Assembly (NCBI RefSeq): GCF_024679245.1
Contig: NC_090175.1
Location: 48,337,153 to 48,401,152 of the forward strand
Source of the DNA: Pseudorasbora parva
Taxonomy: Eukaryota; Chordata; Actinopteri; Cypriniformes; Gobionidae
Direction of reading: 5' to 3'
Length of the DNA stretch: 64,000 nucleotides
Below, one piece after another: positions 43,801 through 56,321 of the stretch; the stretch's first letter is position 1, and the number at the start of each line of letters is the position of its first letter. The notes beneath the pieces were generated by a model. It did not search any database. It saw only the letters and a program-made list of their open reading frames with translations, and was not told the DNA's origin. The translations under genes were made by a program, and so were the position numbers.

Positions 43801-46800
43801 AATAATTCTTCTGTCAGGCGCAGTTAAAGTAAAAAACTGCCTGGGGCAATATACGCTGTGTCATTACTCCAACATTATCTTCATTATCTTATAACTTACG
43901 AAATAAAAAGTTAACCCCTCAGAAAAATTAACTTTCCTTTAAAAATGCCGAGTTGAACCTAAATGCTGCGTGAGCTCAACCAATCAGCATGTTCAGCGCC
44001 CAAGTCCCGCCCTCGAAAGTTCCTGAACTTTGAAAAAGTACTACCCCGCGAGCAGGGCCGTTTGGAGGGGGAAATATTTACCCGGAACTTCATTTATACC
44101 CTGGTTCCTGCGGTCTAAACACATGAAGTACCACCCAAAGTTCCTAGTTCCTGGGTAAAGTTCCTGTGGTGGAAACGGGGCTTAAGACCTCTGTTCATTG
44201 TTGGAACACAAATTAAGATGTTTTTGATGAAATCTGAGAGCTCTCAGGCCCCTCCATGGAGAGCAACATCAATGCAACTCAAGGCCCAGAAAGGTAGTAA
44301 AGAAATTGTTAAAATAGTCCTTGTGAATTAGGGATGCACCGATACCATTTTTTTCAGAACCGATCCGATCCAATTAGGGCTGGGACAACGCGTCGATGTC
44401 ATCGATGACGTCGACGCAAAAAATACGTCGACGCAAAATATGCGAGTCGATTCGTCGGACCCAAAATAAAGATGGTGGCGCCGGAGAGTAGTAGCAACCA
44501 TAGATATACATAATAAAGTATATTATGTAATTAAGTCTATTATTTATTATGTATATCTATGGTAGCAACACGAGTGGCTCCTCAGACTTTCAGAAGTGCA
44601 AGGCTTGCGGGTTGGCGCGCGGCGCGCACGGAGCAAGCGCTCTTATACACAGGTGCGCATGCACGCGTTTTGTTGTCACGGCTACATAAACAAATTTCTG
44701 CACACAGGAAGACAGATGTTTAAATTAAGTTACGGTACCGACATCCAGTTATGGTGTCCCGCCTTTGTTTTACTGTCTATTAAAGTCTGCCGCGTTTAAG
44801 TTACGGTGTAGCCTGTGTACTGTCATAGCCTACATGTTTTCATAATGCAGAATATTCACTCAGCGCGCTGTCAGGCAGTTTGGGGCTGCCCACTGCACGA
44901 GTGTGTGCACTCGAATGCCGTGACAGCGTGCGCTCACGCATACAATCAGTAGTAACAGTTCGCAATTATATCCATATATCCTTGCTTTTCTTGTAAACCC
45001 GATAAAATCCATGGCAATGAATGTCATCGGGGATGTTTAATCCACAAGCATTCTGAGAATTATTCCTACTTGTCGTTCACATCAATCTAAAAGTTGTCCT
45101 TTTAGGCTATTGGCGATTTTCATTCAAAGATGTAAAAGTAATTGCTATGTAGCCTATTGTATCATTTTTTTGCTAGATAAAAACATTAAAAACATATTGC
45201 AATAAATAATTTCTCTGTTTAGCCTATGAATGGGCAATCCGATCCAGTCAGTGCTGTCATTAGAGTGTGATAGCCAAACTTAACCCTTGATTAACCAGCG
45301 GCACTATTTGCTATTTATCTTATTACAATCACATGCATTTTTACATGATTTGTTATTTGTTCTATTTTTTATATCTTTGCATTATATATGCAAATGTTTA
45401 CTCATTAGAAATAATCTTATCTTGTTCATATAATTCAGTGTCACCTATCAACCTGTAAGTTTTGCTGCACAGCAATGAAGATACTCTTTACAAGACGTAT
45501 TGTGTCCTTAATAATGGCATCAGAATGCAGCCAAAGCACATGATGGTAATAAGAAGATGGCTATAATTAATTGTAAATCATCCAAAATAAATGCCATGAT
45601 CATTACATTTTATACAGGTGTTACTATATTGATTTTGTAAATGGTGATCAGCAACCAAATATTGATAATATGGAAGTTACTGCCTTTTGCCTTGGCATGA
45701 CTCCACATTTTTTGCAGACAATACAAAGGCAGAGTGCAGTAACTTCAAAATAGGGTGTGTGTGTGTGTGTGTGTATTTTGTTATGATTTTATTGAATGCA
45801 TTGTTCTTGTATAGTCTTTTACTTTGGAATTTTAAGAGCAATAAACATATATTGCAATGTTAAGGAATTAGTTTTTTTCATTCAGATAATTAAATCAACA
45901 TGTATAAATTGCTATTAGGCAATTAATGGGGAGATAATCGGTAATCGAATCGAATCGTAACCGAATCGGACAGGAAAAATTAATCGTTAGATTAATCGAT
46001 GCATCGAAAAAATAATCGCTAGATTAATCGTTTAAAAAATAATCGTTTATCCCAGCCCTAGATCCAATATTACAAATTCTAAGTATCGGTCAATACCGAT
46101 ACTAAACCGATCCGATACCAATACCGTTTTTTTTTTATTCTATGTAGAATTTCTAAACCTTGGTGTGGTGAATTGAAAATCACTCTTTTGTGAATTAAAC
46201 ACAATCAACTAAATACAGACTTCATTATAAAGAAAAACAACAAATATGAGTATCGGATCAGTGAATACAGTGGTTCAACCTTAATGTTATGAAGCAACAA
46301 GAAGGCTTTATTTTGCGCAAAAACAAACAAAAATAACAACTTTACTCAACAATCTCTTCTATTATCTGCAACACTATTCACTTTGTTGAGCTATTCAGAG
46401 TACAGTGGTTCTGGGTTTTACGTCTAAACGCCAGCTCACTATTGGCCGAGCATGATCCCATGATCATGCGTGTGTTGTGGCGCTTATGTGAATCATGAAG
46501 GAGACTGACACAGTAGAGGAGAAGTTGTTGAACAAAGTCCTTATTTTGTTCATTTTTGCGCACAAAAAGTATTCTCGTCGAACAGTGTAGTCATGTGAAC
46601 TATTTTAACAATGTCTTTACTAATTTTCTTGGCCTTGTTGAAAGTTGCAATAATGTTTGTGTTCATGGGTGGTTCAGAAAGCTTTCAGATTTCATCAAAA
46701 AATATCTTAATTTGTGTTCCAAAGATGAACAATGATCTTACGGGTTTAGAACAACATGAAGGGGAGTAATTAAAGGGTTACTTCAGCAATTAGCATATGC

Positions 46801-49800
46801 TTTCTATCAGTACAAACCCTGGAGTATATTCGAATGATCGTGCTCCCCCCTAATATCCCCCTGAGAGAAGAGATTTATGCATTTTATCTCTGGAAAAATT
46901 CCTCCGATGACGCAAATATCTGAGGGATTTTTGGCCAGAGGCTAAAGACTACAACCAGCAGAGGGAGCTATTTCTGCATTTTCAACCGGTCCATGGGGAG
47001 TGGGATCGCACTACAGAGCTCGACATTTAACGCTTGTCCGGGACAAGTGGATTTTTTGACAAGTGGATTTTTTTTGGAAGTGAGAAAGAATTTTACTTGC
47101 CCGACGGACAAGAGCCTGAAAACAAAAATAACTAGCAAATCACCAAAATGCATGAATGATTGTGCATTAATTTAGTGTAAGTGGCGATCGATATTGGTGG
47201 ATAATAATATATGATGAACTGACGATAACAAGGTCGCACTGTTGACACTCGTGAAGCCTGTTAAGGAGAAATTACAACACTAGAGCGGTTAAGCTGTTTC
47301 CTGAATACCATCACGACTGAAAATGACTGCTTTCATGAGTTTCATAAACAATTAATTAACATTCACTTACATTTACATTCACTTAAAGTCACTTACATTT
47401 TAGATGCAATATTGAGTGCTTTTGTTCGATTTCAGCAGCGAAAATCGTTCACACACAGCAGAACCGTAACGCGTCTAACAGCAACAAGTGTTACTGACCG
47501 ATTCAGTGTTCGAATGAATCGTTTGAATGAACGACTCAATGGCTGACTCATTAAGTAGGCCACCTGCTGCCACCTACTGGAGGTTTGGTTTCATGTTTAA
47601 ACATAGTTTCAAAACTACAAATCTCAAAACATTATTTAATGAGGTTGTAATTTTTCAGTGTAAATTATTTAATTTTATTGTTAACAGCCCATATAGTGTC
47701 TTAATTTAATTTAATGTATTGATCAAATTTAACAATATAAAATTAAACCTGAAGCATAGCCTATATTTAATAAGATTAGGGGGGAAATGCCCTTTATAAA
47801 AGGTAAAAATATCACAAATTTGAAATTATTCAATTAAAAAATAAAAAATCACAAAAATGCAGATTTAAATATGTCAAAGCTGATTGAACACTGGTGAGAA
47901 TATTGCATCAGAATAAATTATAGTTACAACACGCACACACGTGTTTTAAAAAATGAATGTACAATTTACTTGTCCGAAGGACAAGCACATGACAATCCTT
48001 AATGTCAAGCCCTGCACTCACAGTACTTAGCTCTGGCGGCTGCAGGCATTAGTGTAAACGGAGCTGTATGGAGCAAAGTTACTGTTTCAACTTCTCAAAT
48101 TAATTCCTATTAAAAGTTACGCTTCCAAAGGCATGAACTGAAAACACGCCAGACTAAACACGCGCTGTGAACGACTGCCCCGAGCACGGACGCATACCTC
48201 AGTTCTCATCACGAGAGCTCATCAGCTCATTCTTCACGATGAATGTAATCAGTGGCTTATATACATTATATTAAACAGACACGTTCAGTTTTTAAATGTA
48301 GTGTCTGTTCTCTAACTGAACTGATTTTATGAAAATGAACACGGTGGAAAAGTGATCCAGTGATTCAGTAGCGGTGGCTTTGAGAGTGGCCTCGTAGGGC
48401 AGCGAAACATTCTGGGAATTGTTGTCTTTCATCCCCATGAGACAAAAATACATTTTCTTTTTTTGTTTTGTTTTTTCAGTCTAGAAAGCACCAAATTTAA
48501 AAATAATTTCACATTTCTACTACATTAATGACCAAGTTTAAATACAGATTCATCTTCCCAGCGCTGAAGTACCCCTTTAATGATGGACTGAAACATTTTG
48601 GGTGAACTAACCCTTTAATAGGGAAAATAAAGGGGGATTGAATTAATTGTTATTAAATACCAGCATGTACCCAGGTGGCTGGAGGGGAAGAGGCATTTTT
48701 GGCTATTTTTTTACTTAAGTAGATATTTCAAAGACAGAGCAAGTTTTTATATTTTGATTAAAGATCACAGAGCTGTGAAAACCCTACTAATATATGGGCA
48801 ATAGCAATAATGATGCTTTGCCATATCAAGAACCAAAATTAATCTTTTTGAGTATTTCCACTGTGCTTCTGCACCTGGTATGAGTTTCCTGCGAGCCATG
48901 GCTGCTGCCTTGTGGGATTCATACTCAACAAAGGCAAAGCCCCGATTCTTCATCCTGTCCATTGCACTGGGATATACAATCACATCCACCACCCCTTCAG
49001 TCACCTGGATTTAAAATTGCAATATAAAAAAGACTAGACATTATTATGCTTTCCGTAATGTTATTAAATAAAGCCAATTCCTTTCAAGTTTTTTTTTCAC
49101 ATGATGGTGCTAGTGAACATGTCATGTGTAGTTTCTAATGTGTGCAGTCGTGTGATATACTGACCTTCATCATTTCTTCTTGGATCTCCTCCTTTTTCTT
49201 GTCTTTCGGGATGGAGCCGATAAAAAGGCGACAGTTGTCCAGACTTACACATACTCCTATGAACTTTCCAGGGCGAATTTCGAAGTTGTCAAGGAGCTGG
49301 ATTGCACGTTGAGCTCCCTCGCGCGTTGTGTACATGACGAAGGCGTAGCCACGGTTCTCCCCACTGAACTCCATCATGAGACGGAACTCGTAGATGCGGC
49401 CGGCCCGCTCAAAAACAGGTACCAGCTCGTCTTCATACATGTCTCTTGGGATTTTACCCACAAACACCTCACAACCTCGTGGAGGAGGGGGGCCCTCCCA
49501 ACCTGAGACATAACTTTAGTTCATTATTATGGACAACACTATCTGATGAAACTAAAATAAAGTTTTAATGGTTTTGTATGATAGCATTCCAGTCTTAATT
49601 GTATAACAGTAATGTATTACAGCAATGTAATTGCACATTTTAAGGCAATTATGATACAGGCTAATAAAAAAAGAATGAAAGATGATTAAATACATTTTGA
49701 GGAGTGGAGCAACTTAAAATACTTACAAATCATATATTATTATGAATCTAATTGTTAACCCTTAAAAGACAATGTGAAATGGCATTTGCCGTCATTTTTA

Positions 49801-50236
49801 TTTTTTATATGATGTTATATATTAAGCAAGAAAAAGCAATGGCTGGAGCTTGATTGTATCTATATTGTTATGGATGGATTTTAACGAAGCTCAATGTGAG
49901 TTTGTCCTTCGTTTGTGGAGGAGGAACATTTTGTCCCAATAGATTTAAGAAAGGTTGATTTATCTACATCAGGTGCGTTAAATAATACACAATTAGCCAT
50001 TTCACTACTTGTTAACAATATTTCCCATGTGGCCCATAAATAAAGTATTTATGGAACCTAGATGATATCTTGGTTACAGTTTCCATATTACCTGGAGGTG
50101 GACCACCAAACTTTCTCTGTCCATTTTCCTGAACCATGCTGTAGCCTGTCCTGTCCATCAGGGATAAAAGAGCAGCTTCTTTAGAGCTGTCCATGTTACT
50201 GTTTTCAGATGGCTGACTGCCGCTGCCTTCATCCAT
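40853..50236 (-). CDS. rbm46: RNA-binding motif protein 46
   Basis: Five coding exons: 50092-50236, 49165-49502, 48875-49004, 41382-42188, 40853-41046. Boundaries are GT-AG and in phase. They give 537 residues, against about 533 in mammals. RRM1 (about 60-138) has VFVGKI and [11 protein letters not shown]2 (about 140-222) has LFIGSI and [11 protein letters not shown]3 (about 234-308) has VLYVRNL and [12 protein letters not shown]1-type double-stranded RNA-binding domain (about 395-472) follows. The tail [12 protein letters not shown] resembles the mammalian RBM46 C-terminus, which separates it from A1CF and RBM47. In mice RBM46 binds meiotic mRNAs in germ cells. I start at MDEGSG because the upstream codons in frame begin with TTG and a splice acceptor (TTTGGTAG) lies just 5'. 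The 41382-48875 intron holds nested transposons. Confidence 0.95.
42760..44181. mobile_element. Nested DNA element with GCCCCGTTTCCACC ends
   Basis: The ends GCCCCGTTTCCACC and GGTGGAAACGGGGC are perfect inverted repeats, followed inward by imperfectly paired sequence (ACCCGGAAC..., AAAGTTCCT...). 1,422 bases, including the element at 42942-43701. The flanking duplication is unclear (CTAAA against TTAAG). Confidence 0.8.
42942..43701. mobile_element. Nested hAT-like element, 760 bases
   Basis: The ends AGGGCTGTCA and TGACAGCCCT are perfect inverted repeats. The 8-base flanks GACGGACA and AGCGGACA agree at 6 positions, as expected for an aged hAT target duplication. It lies inside 42760-44181 and has no transposase frame. 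Confidence 0.75.
44329..46260. mobile_element. Nested hAT-like element with AGGGATGCACCGATA end
   Basis: The left end TAGGGATGCACCGATACCA is clear. The right end (AGTATCGGATCA) is an eroded version. GTGAAT follows on the right and precedes on the left (44323-44328 and 46261-46266). A second hAT element interrupts it at 44375-46060. Confidence 0.6.
44375..46060. mobile_element. Nested hAT-like element, 1,686 bases, perfect 8-base duplication
   Basis: The ends TAGGGCTGGGA and TCCCAGCCCTA are flanked by identical 8-base repeats GATCCAAT (44367-44374 and 46061-46068). The interior has CGTCGACG-rich and ATTAATCG-rich ends and a small frame (44596-44799) that I do not recognise. Non-autonomous. 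Confidence 0.9.
46774..48576. mobile_element. Nested TTAA-flanked element, 1,803 bases
   Basis: Flanked by TTAA (46770-46773 and 48577-48580). The inner ends AGGGTTACTTCAGC and GCTGAAGTACCCCT are inverted. It interrupts the right arm of the outer element, which resumes TGATGGACTG... after it. It contains 47015-48013. Confidence 0.8.
47015..48013. mobile_element. Nested hAT-like element, about 999 bases
   Basis: The left end AGAGCTCGACATTTAACG and the right end ATTAATGTCAAGCCCT-like sequence (TTAATGTCAAGCCCT) are inverted and degenerate, with CTTGTCCGGGACAAG and CTTGTCCGAAGGACAAG hairpins near both ends. Flanks GCACTAC and GCACTCAC suggest an aged 8-base duplication. Confidence 0.65.
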
Positions 50237-50852
50237 GATCGCTTCAGAAAACAGCGCTACCAAAGAAAACGGTTGCGTGAGATAACTTTACACACTTGAG
50301 CTTTTATTTATGATAGTTCAAATAACGAACGTGTATATATGTAGATACGTAATAGGTAGAAAAACGTTAAGGTGTTACACACAAATGTCTAAATGTATTG
50401 ATAAAATAGCAATTATCGAGTATGAGATTTAAAGTTCGCGTAGGAACGCAGCTAGCAAACACAATTAGCATCATAACTAGCGACCTGTCGAGTAACAAAA
50501 TATACGTTTTTATAAGAATTTAACGGTCATTGATTTAAGAAAACAACAATAAAACTGATTTAATAATTCATTACTCTATAAACCATTCGAGAGTTTTGAT
50601 TTAAAAAATCTAAGTCAAGATTTTGAGGTAACGTTAAATACAGAACAGTCAGACCATTTAAACGAGCGGGAACTTGTAACGTTATTGTCGACCAAAACAT
50701 TTTTTTAGTCGAGTATATTTCATATATCAAGCTGTGAGTAAATTACATTATGATGTGAGTCATTGCGACACATATCTGCTGTCAGCTCTCGTGAAAAACG
50801 ACATAATGGTTTCTTTAAACTGATGTTGATGCAATTAAACCGCTTCTCTTAC

Positions 50853-50945
50853 CTTTCGGCCTCTCAATAAATTAATTATGAAAAGTAAAATACGTGAACA
50901 ACTTTGTGTGACACTTGATGATCGACGGTTCGATGTTGTTGACTA
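50853..50945 (-). other. Probable 5' non-coding exon and promoter edge of rbm46
   Basis: A strong donor (AAAG then GTAAGAG) lies at 50852/50853 on the minus strand and would join the acceptor just upstream of the rbm46 start (near 50255). The transcription start is unknown. A CRE-like CTACGTCA lies at about 50942-50949. Inferred, not proven. Confidence 0.4.
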
Positions 50946-50949
50946 CGTC

Positions 50950-51561
50950 ATAGACCTGACGGTCGTGTTTTCAACCAATGAGCTGCCAGGGCGTTTTTGC
51001 AACGGCATCGTATGTTCCACATTTACGTAAAAAATAAATGTTTAAAGTGCATCGATATCACAATTCTGAGGGAAATATTTGGTCCAATAATAGTGTATGC
51101 TAAAAAAAAAAGTTATGGCATTTATTTATTTATTCACGCTATTTATTTATAGTGAGTAGACTACAATGGTTTTAATATGTGCATGGTATTCTTTAAAGTA
51201 CATTTGAGTAGGCTCAATATAGCATAAATATACATGAATAGTAGGCTACATGAATAATTCACATTTACAGACAAACAATTACAGACAAAAACATAAATGT
51301 CCTTTAATTAATAGGCTAATACTGAAATGACAGTAGGCCTATTGTAAGTCACAACATACAGTATGAAAATAAATTATCTGATATAGGCTATTAACATGGC
51401 AGTACTGGAAAGATCACATGGGTTTAATCAAAAAGGTCTTCTTTGCCCTGATCATTGTATTCTGTGTTTATTACAATGCTCAATATGTGCTTTAAGGTAA
51501 TTAAGCACTATGTTGAACTAAATAATAAACTCTAAAAAATCCAAAAGGTATCCTGCTGTCT
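50950..51561. other. Intergenic DNA between rbm46 and the LRAT-like gene
   Basis: AT-rich. No coding or RNA gene was seen. It may include part of the 3' UTR of the LRAT-like gene. Confidence 0.5.
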
Positions 51562-52136
51562 TCATGATGCCATCCAAATAGTGGAGGGGATGAAAAACGT
51601 AGGTAAAATTATAAAGATGGACACAGATTCCAGATAAAACATAATGAACAAGCACACCAGAAGACTCAGAAGAGAACTTGTCTTGCTGCACACAATCTTG
51701 CGCACAGCTTTGCAGAACTGTTGAGGAGAAAACAAGAATTCCACAGTTTAGAATTTTGCATTAAATTAAACAGATGAAAAATGAGAACAGTCATTTTTTG
51801 AGGAACTATTAACAGTAGGTGACAGTGATGCTTTTCTTTGGTGTTGCATGGGTGGAATTTTCCCAAATGGTGTTATAAATGCTTTTTTAAATTATTATTT
51901 TTTACGTAGCCTACCACCACAGATTTCATGATTTCCATGATTAATTTTCATTTAATGGAAAACAGATACTTTGGAGAGCCTAACAAAACAAAAACCAGAA
52001 TAGTTGTCTTTTGATGAGGCTATATTTTAGATTCTTGTGGTAAAATCATATTTCCAACATGGAGAGTGGTTAGTTTTGTCATGCATATGCTGTTGGAATA
52101 TCATAATTTTTCTTATAATGAAAAAAAAAAGAGAGG

Positions 52137-52228
<92 letters not shown>

Positions 52229-52384
52229 AGAGTTTCAAAGAGATTACTGCCAGTTCCCAGGAATCTGCAGATTAACATTCTTGCTCAACACCAACTGGAG
52301 CAACTAAATCATTTATAAATAAATATAATAAATCACCTCTAATTTTAATAGTCTAAACTCATGTTTGCTGTCTGCCCATCCTCT

Positions 52385-52457
<73 letters not shown>

Positions 52458-54399
52458 GCGTGTGCGTGTGCGTGTGCGTGTGCGTGTGCGTCTCACACAC
52501 CCACTGCTATTACTCATATTTGACATTTCCAGACAGTTGTCCAGACAATCCTATAGGCTACAGCACAGCACCACCAACAATGTCTTACATAAAAATGATT
52601 TATATTTCTCAACCACATAACATTTCACAGATTTTTGTGCCTAATCCCATTTGAAACGGAATTAGAGCTGTTGCAATCCATTCTTAATCTATGGTTCATC
52701 AGCTATAGCATGCCAATGCAAATTAGCATTTTGATCCTAATTTCAAGAGTTTTTAGTCAATGCAATGTTTTTGCAAAGTCTTCTCACACATTAATTGGTT
52801 AAAAGTAGCAACAGAGCGAGAAATGGAACAAAGAACTAATGCTCTAAGAATTTTAAGACTCTCTTACTTTTTTTAGTGCTTGTAGATTACATAAATTGAC
52901 ATTGGTGTGGTTTTATTTTTACAACCCAAGAAAGTCTAATTTGGTACTGAATAGGTTCCATTTTATTTTACAGTGCATGCACTTATAAGAAAGTACTGTT
53001 TAATATAAGGTAATGGGTTAAAGGGATAGTTCACCCAAAAATGAAATGTATGTCATTAATGACTCACCCTAATGTCGTTCCACACCCGTAAGACCTCCGT
53101 TCATCTTCAGAACACAGTTTAAGATATTTTATATTTAGTCCGAGAGCGAATGCAAGTGTATACACACTATACTATCCATGTCCAGAAAGAGAATAAAAAA
53201 ATCATCAAAGTAGTCCATATGTGACATCAGAATCTCCTGAAGCATAGAAAATACATTTTGGTTCAAAAATCACAAAAACTTTGTTCAGCTTTTGTTCTCT
53301 TCCTGGTTTGTTTGCAATCCTCAAATAAAGATTCAAACGGTTATGAATCAGCGGATCACGTGTCAAAATGCCAAACTGCTGGAATCACGTGACATTGGCA
53401 ATCCGAATCATGAATCATTACAAATCAATATTAATCTAATTAACAAACTGATGTCACATATGGACTACTTTGATGATGTTTTTATTCACTTTCTGGACAT
53501 GGACAGTATAGTGCCCATACACTTAGATACGCTCTCAGACTAAATATAAAATATCTTAAACTGTGTTCCGAAGATGAACGGAGGTCTTAGGGGTGTGGAA
53601 AAACATTAGAGTAAGTCATTAATGACATACATTTCATTTTTGGGTAAACTAACCCTTTAAGGTTATGGGGTAGCATCAGAGTCAGAACCTTTTACCCATG
53701 TAATAACTTTAATAAGTGCAGTGGGTAAGAGGACTGTAAAACGAAGTGCTAACAAAGTTGCTGATAATATTGAAGATTTACAAATACCCCGGAGCTTCAG
53801 ATAAATTATTTCAAGAGAACATGAAAATAACCTATTTTATTTTGAACACAGAAAGCCACAAACTGCTGATTTCTTCTGAATACTCTCACCTGGTAGGTCT
53901 GAAAGCTCATGCTGGTGCCATATCTGCAGTACATGACGTAATGCTCGCAGTTGTACCACAGCAGACTGTAACTCACGGAGCCCATGAGCTTCTCAGCTCG
54001 TGTAGCCACCTCTTCACTTGGGAACGGTGGCCGACTGCACACCTTGTCCATATGGTTGACCAGAATCTCTGCTCCATATGCAAAGTCCTCCACTGAGTCC
54101 AGACGGACACTTGCTTTTTTTGCTATCACACCCAAAATCAGCCGGTTGTTAGTTACCATTTTCTCAAGGACCTTCTGATCAGTGGTCAAGACCGGCAAGA
54201 TATCAGGAATGAGGTGAGCCACACGGTTGTTCCCCAGATAAATTCCGAAATGTGTAAAGAGTGTTCGAGGGACCTCTAGCAGATCTCCTCTTTTATAGAT
54301 AGAGACATCATGTGGGACCACTTGCTTCTTCTTTTTTTCTTCTTCAAAGATTGTGGCCACAGCAATATTAAACAGGCTGAGGAGCTGTAGGGGAAACAT
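51562..54399 (-). CDS. lrat: Divergent LRAT-family protein (lecithin retinol acyltransferase-like)
   Basis: Two coding exons, 53890-54399 and 51562-51717, give 221 residues. LRAT transfers an acyl chain from phosphatidylcholine to retinol in the ER membrane. Present here: hydrophobic N-terminus (LQLLSLFNIAVATIF), then [20 protein letters not shown] with His50, VAHLIPD with His62, and LLWYNCEHYVMYC with Cys151, equivalent to the catalytic His60, His72 and Cys161 of human LRAT. The tail (LPTFFIPSTIWMAS) is a C-terminal membrane anchor. I start at MFPLQLL because the upstream in-frame extension is unlike LRAT. It differs from the neighbour at 56322-58318: a Lys/Glu run after the N-terminal helix, Tyr instead of Asn before Asn-Cys-Glu-His, and a remodelled tail. 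Probably a tandem paralogue; which zebrafish copy it matches is not resolved. The intron holds two (GT)n tracts and a foldback element. Confidence 0.88.
52138..52226. repeat. (GT)n microsatellite in LRAT-like intron
   Basis: About 89 bases of GT repeat. Confidence 0.97.
52387..52490. repeat. (GT)n/(GTGTGC)n microsatellite in LRAT-like intron
   Basis: About 104 bases; the distal half is GTGTGC hexamers. Confidence 0.97.
53022..53656. mobile_element. Complete foldback element of the GGGATAGTTCACCC family
   Basis: The ends AGGGATAGTTCACCCAAAAA and the inverted TTTTGGGTAAACTAACCCT are flanked by TTAA (53018-53021 and 53657-53660). The arms, about 270 bases each, fold on each other (AACACAGTTTAAGATATT against AATATCTTAAACTGTGTT). 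Non-coding; it lies in the intron of the LRAT-like gene. Confidence 0.85.
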
Positions 54400-55529
54400 C
54401 CTCACTGGACAAGTGGTGAGCTTCTGGATGGCCTGGCACCTGCAGGCTTTATCCCAGTCGAGGCAGATTGGGCAGGGGGCGTGAATCGTGAGGATTACAA
54501 ACCCAAGGCTTGTAGGCCGTTTTTTTAAAGAAAAAAATCTCCAGAATAAGTACATCACATGCCCAATGAAACAAACAAAGCATAGTTACCCAATGACTCT
54601 GTAGACTTTCTCACCCTTTGTGGATAAAATTGCCAAATGTGTTTTATTTCTGGAACAAAGAAAGGTATTGCTGGTTGTATAATGAACATGTGTTCATTAA
54701 AACGAATAATGACAATGACGTTACAATGAGGTCTCATTTTAATGCACTAACATGAACTAACAATGAGCAATTTTTTCCAACATGCATGCATTCTATAATT
54801 GAAAATGTTCGTGTTAGTTCACAGCGCATTAACACATGCGACTTTTGATCTTAAAAAATGTATTAGTAAATGTAAAGATTAATATAATAATGTTCATTGT
54901 TGTTAACTAACAAACAAAACCTGCTTATGCCTCACCAGACAAATGTAAATGACCAATTTGCCAAAGCTATTTGTTAACACCGAGTTAAATTGTAAAAATA
55001 AAAGTGTAATTGTAAACTCAACAATTTCAAAAACTGAAACAATTGGTGTTTATAATCTTTCGTAAAGATCTGACAACATAAACAAATGCAAATATAGATT
55101 TTTTTATTTATTAATTATTGTTATTAAAGTGTCATATGTTCCTTCTTTACATGCTTGTAAAGGTTCCAAAAGGGGGTTTCAAAACTGTGCCACAGAAGAA
55201 CCATTTTGTGCTCCCCTTAAGTGTTTCTCAACTCAAAGTGGTCGCGAAGCTCCGTCGTACGTTATTATTAATATCTTAATCATCATTAAAACCATATTTG
55301 ATTACCAGGAAATGAGAAAAACGTACAGTAAATAAACTGTCCAGCATTAAGCAGAGTTAGTAAGCAGAGCCTCCACAGCATGTTAGAAGTGAGGTTTTAC
55401 AACCTGTAAATTACGCTGGATTAAAGTATGAATAACTTGGCTATCATGTTTTACAGTGTACATTATAAAAAGGTATGTAGAAATCATTCGTGGAACAGAT
55501 CAAATAGCCTACCTATAATCATTCAATTT
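54400..55529. other. Spacer between the two LRAT genes, left part
   Basis: The promoter and 5' UTR of the divergent LRAT gene should lie just above 54399, but no clear TATA box or other site can be named. No gene seen. Confidence 0.4.
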
Positions 55530-55797
55530 GTTTTTTCACCCAAAAATGAAAATTCTGTTTACTCCATTTACTCACCCTAAAGTTGTTCTAAACCTGTATG
55601 AATTTCACTGAACAGTTGAGGCACCGTTGACTTATGGAAACCAAATACTATGGAAGTCCATGGTGTGCTTAAATTGTTTGGAGACATTCTTCAAAATATC
55701 TTCTTTTGTATTCCTCAAAAGAAGGGAATTCATACAGGTTTGGAACAACCTGAGGGTGAATAATTGATGACAGAATTTCCATTTTTGGGTAAACAAT
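55530..55797. repeat. Short foldback copy of the same cyprinid repeat family
   Basis: TCACCCAAAAATGAAAATTCTGT at the left pairs with the inverted ACAGAATTTCCATTTTTGGG at the right (to 55797). Internally, TACTCACCCTAAAGTTGTTC pairs with the complementary GGAACAACCTGAGGGTGAAT. Confidence 0.75.
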
Positions 55798-55892
55798 GAT
55801 TTTTCACCTGTGGGAAAAAAAAGTTTGGGAACCTTTTTAGTGAATAATAACAACAGCAACAAAAACAAAAACAACAAAATCTTAGTGTGAAA

Positions 55893-55897
<5 letters not shown>

Positions 55898-55952
<55 letters not shown>
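55898..55952. repeat. (AAT)n microsatellite
   Basis: About 55 bases of AAT trinucleotide. Confidence 0.97.
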
Positions 55953-56321
55953 CTTTTCCACTGAATAACATTTTGTGATATAAAAATCTCCCATGTTTGT
56001 TAAAGGCTTATGAAAAGAAAATGGATGGCCTATATTCAGCATGTATTTGTGCTATATCAGGCAAGAGTATAAGGCCATTTTACCATTTGATTTGACATTT
56101 ATTAACTTGTTAACATTGTACATTATGTTTTCAAAAAAGGTCATATAAATTTACAAAATAAAATGTTAATATTTGAAAGTAGAAAATGTTTAAGTTATCA
56201 ATAGCGAAAAAATACAACTGTCAATGTCAACATTTCTGCAGCGACATTCTATGATACAGCAAAAAATACAAACTTTTTTGATACGTTAAATAGTTCATAT
56301 GGGTTTAGACTTGTGCGTCTC

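Larger units (their letters stand above)
42685..48618. mobile_element. Outer foldback element of the rbm46 intron nest
   Basis: The left end AGGGTTAGTTAGTTACCCAA (from 42685) and right end GGGTGAACTAACCCTTTAA (to 48618) are the inverted ends of the GGGATAGTTCACCC family. Its backbone can be followed through 42685-42759, 44182-44328, 46261-46773 and 48577-48618. The rest is three later insertions, each of which contains another. Confidence 0.75.

Noticed and set aside
50237..50263. Longer rbm46 start (extra residues before MDEGSG)
   Set aside because: The extension would begin at TTG rather than ATG, and the TTTGGTAG just upstream looks like a splice acceptor, so this is 5' UTR.
54400..54558. 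Upstream extension of the divergent LRAT frame (MMYLFWRFFSLKK...)
   Set aside because: LRAT proteins start shortly before the hydrophobic N-terminal helix. The extension has an unrelated Cys-rich composition and is probably 5' UTR or chance.
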